A stretch of DNA of 64,000 nucleotides from Stenogyne calaminthoides (taxonomy: Eukaryota; Streptophyta; Magnoliopsida; Lamiales; Lamiaceae): positions 24,321,434 to 24,385,433 of the forward strand of contig JBBCBC010000021.1 of the NCBI GenBank assembly GCA_037126765.1. Reading direction: 5' to 3'. Position 1 is the stretch's first letter. Every line of letters starts with the position of its first letter. Position numbers and translations under genes: made by a program. Under the pieces are notes generated by a model that ran no database searches, was not told where the DNA came from, and saw only the letters and a list, made by a program, of their open reading frames with translations. Shown here piece after piece: positions 1-11,159 of the stretch.

Positions 1-1319
1 TTTCACCAGTAGCCATGCTCAAGTCCATCTGCATTCTCTTGTCGATTGCTGCGCACTTAGACTTTGAGATCTGGCAAATGGATGTCAAGACAGCTTTCCT
101 CAATGGAAGTCTTGACGAAGAAATCTATATGCAACAACCCGAAGGCCTCATTGAAAAAGGTCAAGAGCATCTGGTTTGCAAGCTTAAGAAGTCCATTTAT
201 GGGCTGAAGCAAGCATCTCGTGCTTGGAATCAGTGTTTTGATCAAGTTATAAAATCCTACGGTTTTGATCAAAACAACTTTGAAAGTTGTGTTTACAAAA
301 AGCGTGATCGAACTGCATTGATATCTTTGGTACTATACGTTGACGACATACTGCTCATCAGAAATGATGTAAATGTGTTATTGGACGTAAGGGCATGGCT
401 GTCAAAATAGTTTGATATGAAGGATTTAGGTGAAGCCGGCCACATCCTAGGGATCAAGATCACTCGAGATCGCAAGAAAAGGATGATCGGGCTTTCATAA
501 GCCTCATATATAGACACTGTTTTGAAATGCTTCAGCATGCAAGATTCCAAGAAAGGCTTTGTGCCCTACAGACACGGAATCCATCTATACAAGGAAATGT
601 GTCCCAAAACACAGAATGAGATAGATGACATGAAAGGCATCCCTTATGCTTCGGCTGTAGGAAGCCTCATGTACGCAATGCTGTGCACGAGACTGGATAT
701 CTGCTTTGCCGTAGACATGGTAGCTAGATATCAAAGCAACCCGGGGAAAGCGCATTGGACTGCGGTAAAGAACATTCTGAAGTATGTGAAGAGGACACGA
801 GACAAAATGTTAGTTTACCAGTCAGACAGTCTAATCCCCATCGGTTACACGAACTCGAATTTCCATTCAGACATTGAATCCAGAAAGTCTACCTCGGGTA
901 GTGTGTTTTGCATGGGGGGAGGACCCATGACATGGAGAAGCATAAAGCAATGCATCACATATTCTACCATGGAAGCCGAATACGTAGCTGCTTGTGAAGC
1001 AGCGAAGGAAGCGGTTTGGCTCAAGAACTTCCTAGTTGACTTGGACGTTGTCCCGGATTTGCCCAGCACAATCACGGTCTATTGTGATAATGCCGGAGCA
1101 GTTGCAAATTCGAGGGAACCAAGAGCACACAAGGCCAACAAACACATTGAAACAAAATACCATCTTATATGAGAAATCGTTAAGAGAGGAGACATTGAGG
1201 TGGCAAAGATTGCATCGGAAGATAACCTAGCAGATCCATTCACAAAGGGTCTGTCTCAGAGTACATTCGAGAGACATGTAGAAGGAATGGGTGTCAAGAA
1301 CGTTGCCAATCTGCTTTGA
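1..1319 (+). pseudogene. Copia reverse transcriptase - RNase H (Cop-1), 5' truncated
   Basis: One frame runs from the left edge to TGA at 1317-1319. It carries the copia RT landmarks [24 protein letters not shown] and the catalytic YVDD (336-347), then RNase H with the EAEYVAACEAAKEAVW and CDN blocks, and ends in the usual LADPFTKGL tail. Stops interrupt it at 408-410 (TAG, where sisters have Gln in LSKQFDMK), 498-500 (TAA, from CAA) and 1170-1172 (TGA, from CGA). The first RNase H acidic motif, GY(T/M)DSD in Cop-4 and Cop-5, reads GYTNSN, so a catalytic Asp is replaced by Asn. In the family the product copies the RNA genome in the cytoplasmic particle; this copy cannot. Confidence 0.95.
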
Positions 1320-1430
1320 GTATAAGTGGGAGAAATTATTAGGTTTGTGTAGGGTGACATTAGATGTCACATAGAACACGAGACATGCTTTAGTATACTT
1401 AAAAGCAGACTTTGAGTATAAGTGGGAGAT
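1320..1430 (+). promoter_or_regulatory. Duplicated polypurine tract with palindrome (Cop-1)
   Basis: The 3' LTR is preceded directly by AAGTGGGAGAT (1420-1430), the plus-strand primer position. A near copy, TATAAGTGGGAGA, sits directly after the pol stop (1321-1333). Between them is the palindrome GTGACAT-TAG-ATGTCAC (1354-1370). The same layout recurs in the other family copies that keep this region. The 3' tract is the functional PPT by position; any role of the upstream copy is inferred. Confidence 0.8.
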
Positions 1431-3141
1431 TGTTGGGGTTATACTGAAAAGTATGCTTTTACTTTGTATAACCAAACTGAGTTTTCTTATTTATTTACTG
1501 AAATAAATTATTAATCATTGTTGCATTTAAATATGAATGAATGTTATATATATTTATTGCAAATCCGTTCAATAAAGTCAGTACGTATTACGTTGTAGTT
1601 AATTTGGTGATACCAGATCACAGAAGATCAAATTTACAGCTCCTCGTAATTAAGTACAAATTCACAACCTAGATGGAAATGAACAAACCATCGTGAAAGG
1701 TTGATGTATAAGACTCGGATTGACTTGTTTTGACCAAGAGATTATACTAGTGCATTTGGATGTGCTGAATAGGACCTACATGAGGATAAATTCTTCGGTA
1801 CTGAATATACAAGAATTAGACCTCAGTGGTGTGTTGTTTCTTAATCTCCGTCCCTTAAATAGGATCGTGTGAAATTAATAACTATTGCTTTGACTTATGA
1901 TAGGAAGAGAGTCATTGCGATTCGATACCTTATATCTTGGGCAATATTATTAATTACATGACGATTGCTGACATTTAATATGGAGACTCGTGTGTAAGTA
2001 CGTCTTGTTTGATTTGTCCCCTTGGTGGGCTCAGAACCTTTATCATACCAAATCTTACAAGTGGAAATTTATTTCCGGTATGGATAATAATGTTGAGCTG
2101 TCTTTACTCCAAGGATAAATATATTAATTAATATAAAGCTTGTTCAGTGACTTAATTAATTAATGGACTAAAATAATCTTAGACACGGGAAATAATGACC
2201 GGGAGCCATATTATAGTAAAGTCGTAATATGGGTTAAGATGGATAGTTCAATATTAATTTTATAGTGGAATAAATTAATATTAATGGACTTTGAATAATA
2301 TTTGGCCCAATATTATAGCTTCATAGTCCATTGGAGGTCCAATCTTAATTCTCCTAAAGGCCCTCAAATAGCCCAAAATAAAGTCCAATTAATGAAAGAG
2401 AGAAGAAAATAATTTGCCTAATATTTCTATGAATATTTTTGAAAAATATGTAGGAAAAAGGAAGAAAAGATTGTCTTGATTTTCTTGTAGATATTTTATG
2501 GAAAGAGATAAGTATTGTAGGAATACATAATTATCCCATAAATTCAAGAAGTCAAATCTTGATTCTTTTTGCCTTGTTGTTTTCGAAAATTAGGGATAAA
2601 TAGGGGAAGAGATTTTATGGAAAATTTAATTAAGGAGAAAAGAATATAGGAGATATATTCAAGATTTCTTGGAGACCAAGAAAATATTTTCTCCCTCAAT
2701 TTCTTGACCTAAAAATTGGCCCCCCTCCTCCCTATAAATAGAGGATGAATTTTTCATTCCCAACTGCAATTCCATGTGTTGAAAATATTAGAAATCCACA
2801 AAGGTGGTGGCAAAATATTTTTGGTTTTCTCTCTTATTAAAATCGTTCGTGTGAATCCTGCCACCGGATTGCGTTCGTGGACTTGGGACATATTTGGGAA
2901 GGCTCTTTGGGTTGATCCATCGTCTCATCAGTCGTCTCTACAAGAGGTTAGTAATCTCGTAACTCCTAGATTCCGCATGCTTAGGATTTACATGGATTAC
3001 GTATACGCATGTTGTTTATTCGCTTATTAATTATTATGTTGAATTGATTTAGGATTAATTCATGTTAGTAATTAATTGATTAATTTAAATATGTATTTAA
3101 AATCATCTCGAATAGATCCGGGCACCCCTAATTTCCCAACA
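1431..3141 (+). repeat. 3' LTR of Cop-1
   Basis: This 1,711-bp LTR starts TGTTGGGG directly after the polypurine tract and ends TTTCCCAACA, giving TGTTGGG/CCCAACA inverted ends. It matches the LTRs of Cop-2, Cop-4 and Cop-6 over its length. A TATA box lies near position 1300 of the LTR, leaving a long R-U5. A small ORF at 2776-3030 is not conserved in the sister LTRs and is not called. Confidence 0.95.
2733..2740 (+). promoter_or_regulatory. TATA box in Cop-1 LTR
   Basis: TATAAATA within CCTATAAATAGAGGATG. The downstream block CAATTCCATGTGTTG is conserved in the sister LTRs, so transcription probably starts about 30 bp downstream. Confidence 0.7.
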
Positions 3142-3900
3142 TCTCTTACACTTGAGAGGTGAGTATTGAAAAATACGTGTCAGCTGTACATTAAGTAGAA
3201 ATAGAGTTAGAAACAATCACAGAACTGCTAAATTTGACAATTAAGTAGAATTAGAACAATTGGAGAAGTAGAATTAGAACAATTGCAGAAGTAGAATTAG
3301 AACAATTGCAGAAGTAGAATTAGAACAATTGCAGAAGTAGAATGAGAACAATCACAGAAGTAGAATTAGAACAATCACAGAATTAGAAAGAACTCATTCA
3401 TATTCCTAACCAATCCTCAAACCGAAAATAACCATTCATGTGAATCATAGTTGTAATAAATGTAACTGGTTGATGCATTATCAATCATTTACGTGCTGGT
3501 GTGCAACAAGTTTTGGAAGACTATAAATAAGTGCCTAGAAGGCTATAAATACTTGTACAAGATTGTAATGAGGTTGGAAACACCCCTCAACTAAGTTATT
3601 GTTTGACTCAAAAGTCGTTATTTCTATGTTTATGCAACTCAAAGTGTGCTTCTTGAATACAAGTAGTGTTTCAAAACATCACTTCAAACAATGTATACTT
3701 TGTTAAGTGATTTGCATGTTTATGCAAGTCAAAGTGTTTCTACCCTACTAAGTTATTAACAGGAAGTACTCACTTATGAATATTACCAATTACCACATCT
3801 AGCAACAACAAAATATGTATTGTAAGAGTTGTAAAAAGGGTATTCAATTTAAAAATAAACATGATAGAGACAAAAAAAATTATCGGATACTTTTTAACGT
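3142..3900. other. Unassigned AT-rich segment between elements
   Basis: No ORF or recognisable transposon domain is seen. It is probably the DNA into which Cop-1 and Sire-1 inserted, or an older degraded repeat. It contains a 23-bp tandem repeat (3243-3385) and two related stretches, TTTATGCAACTCAAAGTGTG near 3630 and TTTATGCAAGTCAAAGTGTT near 3719. The last 5 bp, AACGT (3896-3900), would be the left target duplication of Sire-1, but the right partner was not found. Confidence 0.6.
3243..3385. repeat. ~23-bp tandem repeat array
   Basis: About six imperfect copies of a unit close to AGAAGTAGAATTAGAACAAT plus TGC. The middle copies are nearly identical. The last two change the end to CAATCACAG, which also occurs just upstream near 3216-3222, so the array probably grew from that site. 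Confidence 0.85.
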
Positions 3901-5328
3901 TGTAGGTCCCGAACGGGTTTTCGTGAGGGTAGAAGTCTAGAGGGGAGGGGTGAATAGACTTCTAAAACTTTTCGTGGATCAGGTGTGATTAGCAAGTATG
4001 CCTGATTAGAGTGCAGAGTGAATCAGTATGGACTGATATCCAACTTACTGATTGCACGGAGGCAGACCAGTTCGACGTCTATCAGTTTAAATGATGGTAC
4101 GAAAGATTAGTTAACCCGTGTGAAAACCAGTTTTACTCACTCAGATTTCTGATCAATCTATTTTAGATCAGATGACTAAAGTGTCAAGCTGATCAGTTCA
4201 GTAGCTTGATGCTAATCTAAACCAAATTCAGAATATGCATGCAGATAACAAATAGTGTGCAGTTAAGTGTAAATCAAGATAAAGGCACACAAATTTATAG
4301 TGGTTCCAACAACTTGTCCTACGTCCACTCTTCCCTATCAGCAGGGGCACCAACTTAACCAACTAGACTTAGTTTAATGTGTTAGTTCAACACAGTACAA
4401 CCAACAGATGTTTCACGAGTTCTCACTCAACCAATCCCAGAAATTAGATCTAGAAACCCTAGACTGAAATCTTGCTATAACAAACTTAACCTAACTTGTG
4501 ATTAGGTATAAGATTTGTAACGTTCCAACTGGAATACTATCCTATCGTCTAAGTAGCCTAAAGCTAGAGGATGAGTATTCTATGCTAAGAACAATGGGAT
4601 GAACACTTAGAAAATAAGCTTCGATTTAGTGTTCTGTGTACGGAAATTTGCTTGTGCTTGAGCTTGATGATAATTTCTATAACCTTACTATGAAGGTTTG
4701 ATCCCATATATATAGGCACGAAATCAAACTAGCCGTTGGAGAGAAATTCGAATTTCAGTCTATTTAATGTAGGTTTGCAGGCCCGATTTGATGTGTGCAG
4801 AGGCGGCATGGCCGAAAGCATGCAATCTTGTCCTTTCTAGCCATTTGACTCTGAAGCACCTCGTCCTGCAATGTTAGCTCCGTACATACGTATCTTGCTC
4901 TCATTGGTTATCAAGTACACTTATTCAGTGTTTGATTTACCAACTTAGGTTGACATTCTTCGTGTCTGATGCACGTGTATATCTTAGTGTCCTTCTTGTG
5001 AACACCAGATTAGGGCTGACCTGATCAGTCCATGCTGATCAGTCTACCAGATTGAGTCTTCTGATGCAGGTTGTCTTAGCACAACTTGTAGACTCGTCTT
5101 CTCTCTTTCTGATGTAGGTCTTCTAGTCTTCTGATCTTCTGATCTTCTTGACTAAACCTTTACATATTGAGTTCCCCCCCAATATGTGACCTATCTTGTT
5201 ACATCAGCTGTCTATACATCTCAGCTGGTCATCCTAATCTGATATCTACTTCATCGATTACCAATGTGTCCATTTGGTCCTATCTAATCTGTTTTGGAAC
5301 TTCCATCAAAACTATAAATTTCCCAACA
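3901..5328 (-). repeat. 3' LTR of Sire-1
   Basis: On the minus strand it begins TGTTGGGAAATTTATAG directly after a purine tract and ends GGGACCTACA, 1,428 bp. On the plus strand its edge reads TGTAGGTCCCGAACGG with a GGGGAGGGGTGAATAGAC block, an arrangement shared with the solo LTRs at 11160 and 52137 (G-run, then AAAACTTTT, then a GTGGTT...CCTACGTCCACTCT block). A minus-strand TATA (TATATATA, 4707-4714) marks the likely promoter. Confidence 0.85.
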
Positions 5329-5330
5329 AT

Positions 5331-5342
5331 TTCCCCCTTTTT
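5331..5342 (-). promoter_or_regulatory. Polypurine tract of Sire-1
   Basis: The minus strand reads AAAAAGGGGGAA just before the LTR start TGTTGGGAAA. This fixes element orientation and the LTR boundary. Confidence 0.85.
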
Positions 5343-5656
5343 GATGGAACCAAAACAATAAATCAGAAAAACGGATAAACATAAAGAAAAATAAAGACAA
5401 GAAACAAAAATCAGAAGACATTGAGAAGATGTCTTAGGATTAGAAAACAGGTAACTCATTTCATTGATGGATTTGTATCTTACAAGTATAGAAATGATTT
5501 GCAAAAAGTATTACCTAACATTCTGTCCTAAGAACCAATCTTCTGCTTACTTCTTGTCCCTTAAGCCTTTAGGAACTTGGAATATGTCATACATCCTCTT
5601 AAGTACTTCCTTCTGGCGATCTTCCTCAATTATTTTCCTCTTTCTAGTACATCGCT
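5343..5656 (-). other. 3' untranslated spacer of Sire-1
   Basis: About 310 bp between the stop of the post-pol ORF and the polypurine tract. AT-rich; no coding signal seen on either strand. Confidence 0.6.
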
Positions 5657-7997
5657 TTAAGCTTGTCTGAACGCAACTGGATCGTATTTGTTTCTTTTCA
5701 GAGGAGGCATCAGAAATTCATATCTGGGAGCAGAAGGTCTTATCGTCATAATCTGTCCTTCTCTCATGACCTCTTGATAGAAAGCTAGATATTTTGCTTC
5801 AAGCCAGTCCAGAAAGATTTCGTCAAATAACATGTCATCTTTGTCTTCTGGAACTCGCTGTATCATAAAGACATCACATAACCAATCAGTCTTTATGACC
5901 CTCCATGGTTCGCGAAGATCCTCCCTGCCAATAAGTACATCATCCATGCTGGCAGGAAGGGCTCGTTCAATCCACTTCTCATCAAATTCAGCACCGGTCA
6001 CAACAACCTTCTTCTTCTGCTTCCATCTGAAGGCTCTGTCCAGACCTCCAGCTTCATTCAACTTCTTCCTTTTGAGGGCATCTTTCATGACCTTTTTTCT
6101 CTTGATCTGATCCTGTTGTTCTTTGATCTGCTCAGATGTGAGTAATAGTTCAGACCTGGTCACTACTGTCTTCTTCTTGGGTTCCTTTACTTGCTTCCCT
6201 TTCTGTGTCTTCTTTCTCTCACCAACTGCTTCTGCTGATTCAGAAGTGAATTCTTCTTCTAGCTTTCTGGCTAATTCCAGATTTTTGGCTTCTTCCTCAG
6301 TTTGTAGTCGTTTCTGAACAGTCGATGAAAAATCTTCAATCCTGTCGACTCTTGAGGTTAAATCCACCATAGCTGTTTTCTGCTCAGAAAAAGCTTTATC
6401 TTGAAGATCAAGCTGCTTAGTGTGCTCTTCAATCGTTGAAAATAACTCAGCTAGTTTAGTATCTGCCAATTCCGTAGCCTGACTTGGTGCAGCAACAGTC
6501 ACTATAGTTAGCTGACCTTGACCTTCTTGGAGTTTTTCTGATGTTCCAGCTTCATCCCTTCCTTCCCTTTTTCTGATGTTCTTCTCCAAGGTTGTGAAAA
6601 GAGTCAGCATTTCCTTCTTCAGGTCTTCTACCTCCAATGATTGAATCTTGACAGATGAGGTAGAAGATGGAGCCGGTCCAAGCATTTTTGAAACTGCTTC
6701 GTCCAATGCCTTCTTGGCAACAGAGACAGAAACCTCAAACCTCCTGACCGAGGCTTCAAAACTGGAGTCCGCCTGCATGAGAGACTTATACGCTTCTTCC
6801 AGAAGAACTCTGACATCAGACACCATAGACACCTACAGGCCCAGCTTTTGCATCATGGTTTCCACTTTGGCCATCTCCCTTAAGGCAATTTCAGAATGCA
6901 TTTCCGACAGCTTCTTTGTAGTTTGATTCCTCTCAGCTTCAACCAGCTGCTTAGTTCTTTCATCCATTTGAACAAGTAAATTTGCAGCAAGTGTGTTGAA
7001 CTGAGTTTCAACAGATGCCTTTACCCCATCCAGAATAGACATTGTGACTTGATTAAGGGTCTCAGGCAGAATCATGTAGACGGGAGCAGATGTTTGTGCC
7101 TCACCAGTCAGGGTCTCATTTGTAGCACCCTCGATTGGTTCATCGGCAACTGGCATAGTATCCAATTCTGTCTGACCTTCTTCCTCCTCAGTTTCAAGTT
7201 CTGGATACCCCAATAGTTTGTTGACTAACCAGGCGACATCAGCGTTTGTTACTAACTCGGTAGCACTTCCCACGCCTGTCAGGTTTTTCATCCTCAGCTC
7301 CATGTCAACAAACTCATCCTTTCCATAAGCATCCAGGACCATCAGAAAGTCCTCGATATGCTGCAACCGAGCGTCCCTCCAAAATAGGGCATCTACCACA
7401 ATCTGTCGCACACCCGGATGATCCACCAAAAACGAAAAGTGCTTGGTCAGAAAATTATCAACCCTTCTCCTCAGAAATTTGACAATCGGTTTCTCTGGTT
7501 CAGGAGATTCGAACATAATTTTTGTGTTGAATGGGTTGTGGGTGATAGACACAAACATGGCCTTCTACTGAGCCGTCTGTATGCCCAGAGTGGCTTCCCT
7601 GAATGGCTCAGGCTCAGCAACAATCTGTGGATGGGTAGGTGAAGGAATAGAGTTGGGTTCAGGTTGAGGTTCAGTAGGCTCAGGTTGAGGCATGTCAGGT
7701 TGAGCGAGTACTGGTGGTTGAACCTCAATGGTTGGAGTTTGCTCAGATGTAGTAGGTTCAGGTTGAGCAGGTTGAACTGGGGGTCTGGGAGGTGATGGTA
7801 AGGGTGCATCAGGGTGGGGAGATGGAAGAGTAGGTGATCTGGGGTAATGTGTGGGTTCATGGCCCTTGAAAAGAGAACTCAGGTGAGCTGAGTCAGAAGG
7901 TTCAGACTCATCTTGAGCTTCTTCAGGCTGTACTCCTTCTTGCTCACCGGTCTCCATCTGACCAGGTTCTTCCACAATCGTCAGCTCTTGCTCCGCA
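5657..7997 (-). pseudogene. Sirevirus post-pol ORF, C-terminal two thirds
   Basis: A single frame on the minus strand runs from the Cop-2 insertion site (7997) to the stop at 5657-5659, with two internal TAG stops near 7565 and at 6833-6835. Visible parts in order: an acidic stretch (EEPGQMETGEQEG); a Pro/Glu/Gln-rich stretch with PxPEP-like repeats (about 7860-7590); a mixed domain starting MFVSITHNPFN (7558); an acidic linker (TEEEEGQTE); two long helical, coiled-coil-like stretches; a Lys-rich basic patch (KKTQKGKQVKEPKKK); and a C-terminal domain ending PVAFRQA. No transmembrane segment or signal peptide is visible, so the label 'env-like' used for this ORF in Sireviruses rests on position only. 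It joins in frame with the segment at 18268 across the Cop-2 target duplication. Function unknown. Confidence 0.75.
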
Positions 7998-9702
7998 TGT
8001 TGGGAAAAACGGGGTGCCCAGATCTATTCGAGGTGATTATTTAAATACATATTTAAATTAAACAGTTAATTACTAGCATGAATTAATCCTAAATTAATTC
8101 AACATAATAATAAACAACATGCATACACATAATTCACGTAAATACTAAACATGCAGAACTAGGAGTTACTGAATTACTAACCTCTTGAAGAATCAAACGG
8201 ATGAATCAACTCAAGAGCCTTCCCAAATATATCCCCAAAGTCCACGTGCGTTATCCGGTGGGAAGATTTCAACGAACGATTTTAATGGATAGAAAATAAA
8301 ATATTTTGCTACCACCTTTGTGGATATCTAATATTTCCAACACATGGAATTGCACTTGGGAATGAAGAGCTCATCCCCTATTTATAGGGAGGAGGGGGGG
8401 GGGAGGGGGCGAAAATTAGGGCTTAGGAAATAAGGAAGAAAATATTTTCTTGGTCTCCAAAAAATCTTGAATATATCTTCTATATTCTTTTCTCCTTTAT
8501 TAAATTTTCCATAAAAATCTCATTCCCCTCTTCTACCTTATCTTTTTCGAAAAATACACTAATAAAGGAGTCAAGATTTGACTTCTTGAATTTATGGGAT
8601 AATTATGTATTCCTACAATAATTATCTCTTTCCATAAAATATCTACAAGAAAATCAAGACAATCTTTTCTCCTTTTTATAGACAATATTTTCGAAAATTA
8701 TGACTTGAAAATATAGCAAGAATATTTTCTTCTCTCTCTCATTAATTGGACTTTATTTTGGGCTATTTGGGGGGCCTTTAGGAGAATTAAGATTGGATCT
8801 CCAATGGACTATGAAGCTATAATATTTTGGGCCAAATATTATTCAAGTCCATTAATATTAATTTACTCTACTATAAAATTAATATTGAACTATCCATCTT
8901 AACCCATATTACGATTTCACATATAACATGGCTCCCGGTCTATTTCCCGCGTTTAAGATTATCTTAGTCCATTAATTAATTAAGCCACTGAACAAGCTTT
9001 ATATTAATTAATATCTTTGTCCTTGGAGTAAAGACAACTCAACGTTATTATCCATGCCGGAAATAAATTTCCACTTGCAAGATTTGACATGATAAAGGAT
9101 ATGAGCCCACCAAGGGGACAAATCAAGCAAGACATACTTGCACTCGATTCTCCGTATTAAATGTCAGCAATCGTCATGTAATTAATAATATTGCCCAAGA
9201 TACAAGGTATCGAATCGCATTGACTCTCTTCCCATCATAAGTCAAAACAATAGTTATTAATTTAACACGATCATATTTAAGGGACGGAGATTAAGAAACA
9301 ACGCACCACTGAGGTCTAATTCTTGTACATTCAATACCGAAGAATTTGTCCTCCTGTAGGTCCTCATTCAGCGCACCTAAATGCGCTAGTGTGATCCCTT
9401 GGTCAAGACAGGCCAATCTGAGTCTCACACTTCAACCGTTCATGATGGTTCGTTCATTTTCATTTGGGTTGTGAATTTGTACTTAATTACGAGGGCTGTT
9501 AATGTGATCTTCAGGGATCGGGTATCACCAAATTAACTACAATGTAATACGTACTGTCTTATTGAACGGGTTTGCAATAAATATATACAACATTCATTCA
9601 TATTTAATGCAACAGTGATTAAATATTTATTTCAGCAAATAAATAAGAAACTTCAGTTTGGTTATTCAAAGTAAAAACATACTTTTCAGTATAACCCCAA
9701 CA
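7998..9702 (-). repeat. 3' LTR of Cop-2
   Basis: 1,705 bp, the reverse complement of the TGTTGGGG...CCCAACA LTR; plus-strand edges are TGTTGGGAAAAACGGGG and ATAACCCCAACA. A minus-strand TATA (plus-strand TATTTATA, 8379-8386) is intact. Next to it is a G-run of 16 bases broken by a single A (about 8393-8408), longer than in the sister LTRs. Confidence 0.95.
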
Positions 9703-9822
9703 ATCTCCCACTTATACTCAAAGTCTGCTTTTAAGTATACTACATCATGTCTCGTGTTCTATGTGACATATAATTTCACCCTACACGAACCTAATAATAT
9801 TTCTCCCACTTATACTCAAAGC
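9703..9822 (-). promoter_or_regulatory. Duplicated polypurine tract of Cop-2
   Basis: Complement of the PPT, ATCTCCCACTT (9703-9713), abuts the LTR. The second copy, TTCTCCCACTTATACTC, lies at 9801-9817 beside the pol stop. The palindrome between them is decayed to GTGACATATAATTTCAC. Confidence 0.75.
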
Positions 9823-11159
9823 AGATTGACAACGTCCTTGACACCTATTCCTTCCACATGTCTCTCGAATGTACTCTGAGGCAGACCCTTTGTGAATGGA
9901 TCTGCTAGGTTGTCTTCCATGCAGAACACACTACCCGAGGTAGACTTTCTGGAGTCAATGTCTGATTGGAAATCCGAGTATGTGTAACCGTTGGGGATCA
10001 GACTGTCTGACTTGTAAACCATCATTTTATCCTGTGTCCTTTTCAGGTACTTCAGAATGTTCTTTACTGCAGTCCAATGCTCTTTCCCAGGGTTACTTTG
10101 ATATCTTGCCACCATGCTTATGACAAAGCAGATATCCGGTCTCGTACACAGCATTGCATACATGAGGCTTCCCACAGCCGAAGCATAAGGGATGCCCTTC
10201 ATGTCATCTATCTCTCTGTGTTTTGGGACAGATTTCTTTGGATAGATGGATTCTATGTCTGTAGGGCACAATGCATTTCTTAGAACCCTGCATGCTGAAG
10301 CGCTTCAAAATAGTATCTATATATGAGGCTTGCGAAAGCCCGATCATTCTTTTCCTGCGATCTCGAGTGATCTTGATCCCTAGGATGTGACCGACTTCCC
10401 CCTAAGTCCTTCATATCGAACTGTTTTGACAGCCATGCCCTTACGTCTGATAACACCTTTACATCGTTTCCGATGAGCAGAATGTCGTCCATGTATAGTA
10501 CCAAAAATACCAATGCAGTTTCGTCACACTTTTTATACACACAACTTTAGAATTCGTTTTGATCGAATCCGTAGGATTTTATAACTTGATCAAAACACTG
10601 ATTCCAAGCTCGGGATGCTTGCTTCAGTCCATAAATGGACTTCCCGAGCTTGCAAACCAGATGCTCTTGGCCTTTTTCAATGAAGCCTTAGGGTTGTTGC
10701 ATATAGATTACTTCGTTAAGATTTCCATTGAGGAAAGCTGTCTTGACGTCCATTTGCCAGATCTCAAAATCTAGATGCGCATCAATCGACAAGAGAATGA
10801 GGATGGACTTGAGCATGGTTACGGGCGAAAAGGTTTCCTCATAATTGATCCCTTCTTTCTGAGTGTACCCTTTCGCCACAAGTCTTGCTTTGAAGGTTTC
10901 AACCCTTCCGTCCGGTCCCCTTTTTCTCTTGTATACCCACTTGCATCCGATGGGTTTTACCCCATCAAGTGGTTCGACTAGCTCCCACACCTTGTTGTGA
11001 TCCATTGAACCCATCTCGACTTCCATTGCTATTTGCCAAGATTGAGCATCTTTGTCTTGGATCGCCTCGTTGTAGGACCATGGATCTGATTCTTCTACGG
11101 AGATCAAGTCCGTAGACTCTCCGATCCCCAAGAATCTCTCGGGTTGTCTGATAACCCTC
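9816..11159 (-). pseudogene. Copia reverse transcriptase - RNase H (Cop-2)
   Basis: From the sLTR-1 insertion (11159) down: the pre-RT stretch ([10 protein letters not shown]), the RT core ([38 protein letters not shown]), a YMDD in place of the family YVDD, then RNase H. Lesions: a stop in MQQP*GF near 10688, a stop in NEF*SCVY, a frameshift after KDLGG near 10400, and a further disrupted stretch near 10275. RNase H carries an internal deletion: SVFCM is joined directly to EDNLADPFTKG, losing the EAEY and CDN blocks and with them two catalytic acids. The first acidic motif is also altered (GYTYSD). Confidence 0.92.

Larger units (their letters stand above)
1..3141 (+). mobile_element. Cop-1: 3' portion of a Ty1/copia LTR retrotransposon
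   Basis: The window opens inside the reverse transcriptase of a plus-strand copia element. RT, RNase H, a polypurine tract and a complete 3' LTR follow in the normal order. The 5' LTR, gag, protease and integrase lie left of the window, so the target duplication cannot be checked; the 5 bp after the LTR are TCTCT. The LTR and pol closely resemble Cop-2, Cop-4 and Cop-6 here, so this is one family. The coding region has three in-frame stops and a lost RNase H aspartate, so this copy is dead. Confidence 0.95.

Noticed and set aside
3243..3385. Possible CRISPR-like or satellite array
   Set aside because: Contiguous ~23-bp imperfect tandem repeat without spacers and only ~140 bp long; an ordinary minisatellite.
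5657..7997. Possibility that the Sire-1 post-pol ORF is a true envelope gene
   Set aside because: No signal peptide, transmembrane segment or furin-like site was seen; the protein looks soluble with coiled-coil-like and basic regions.
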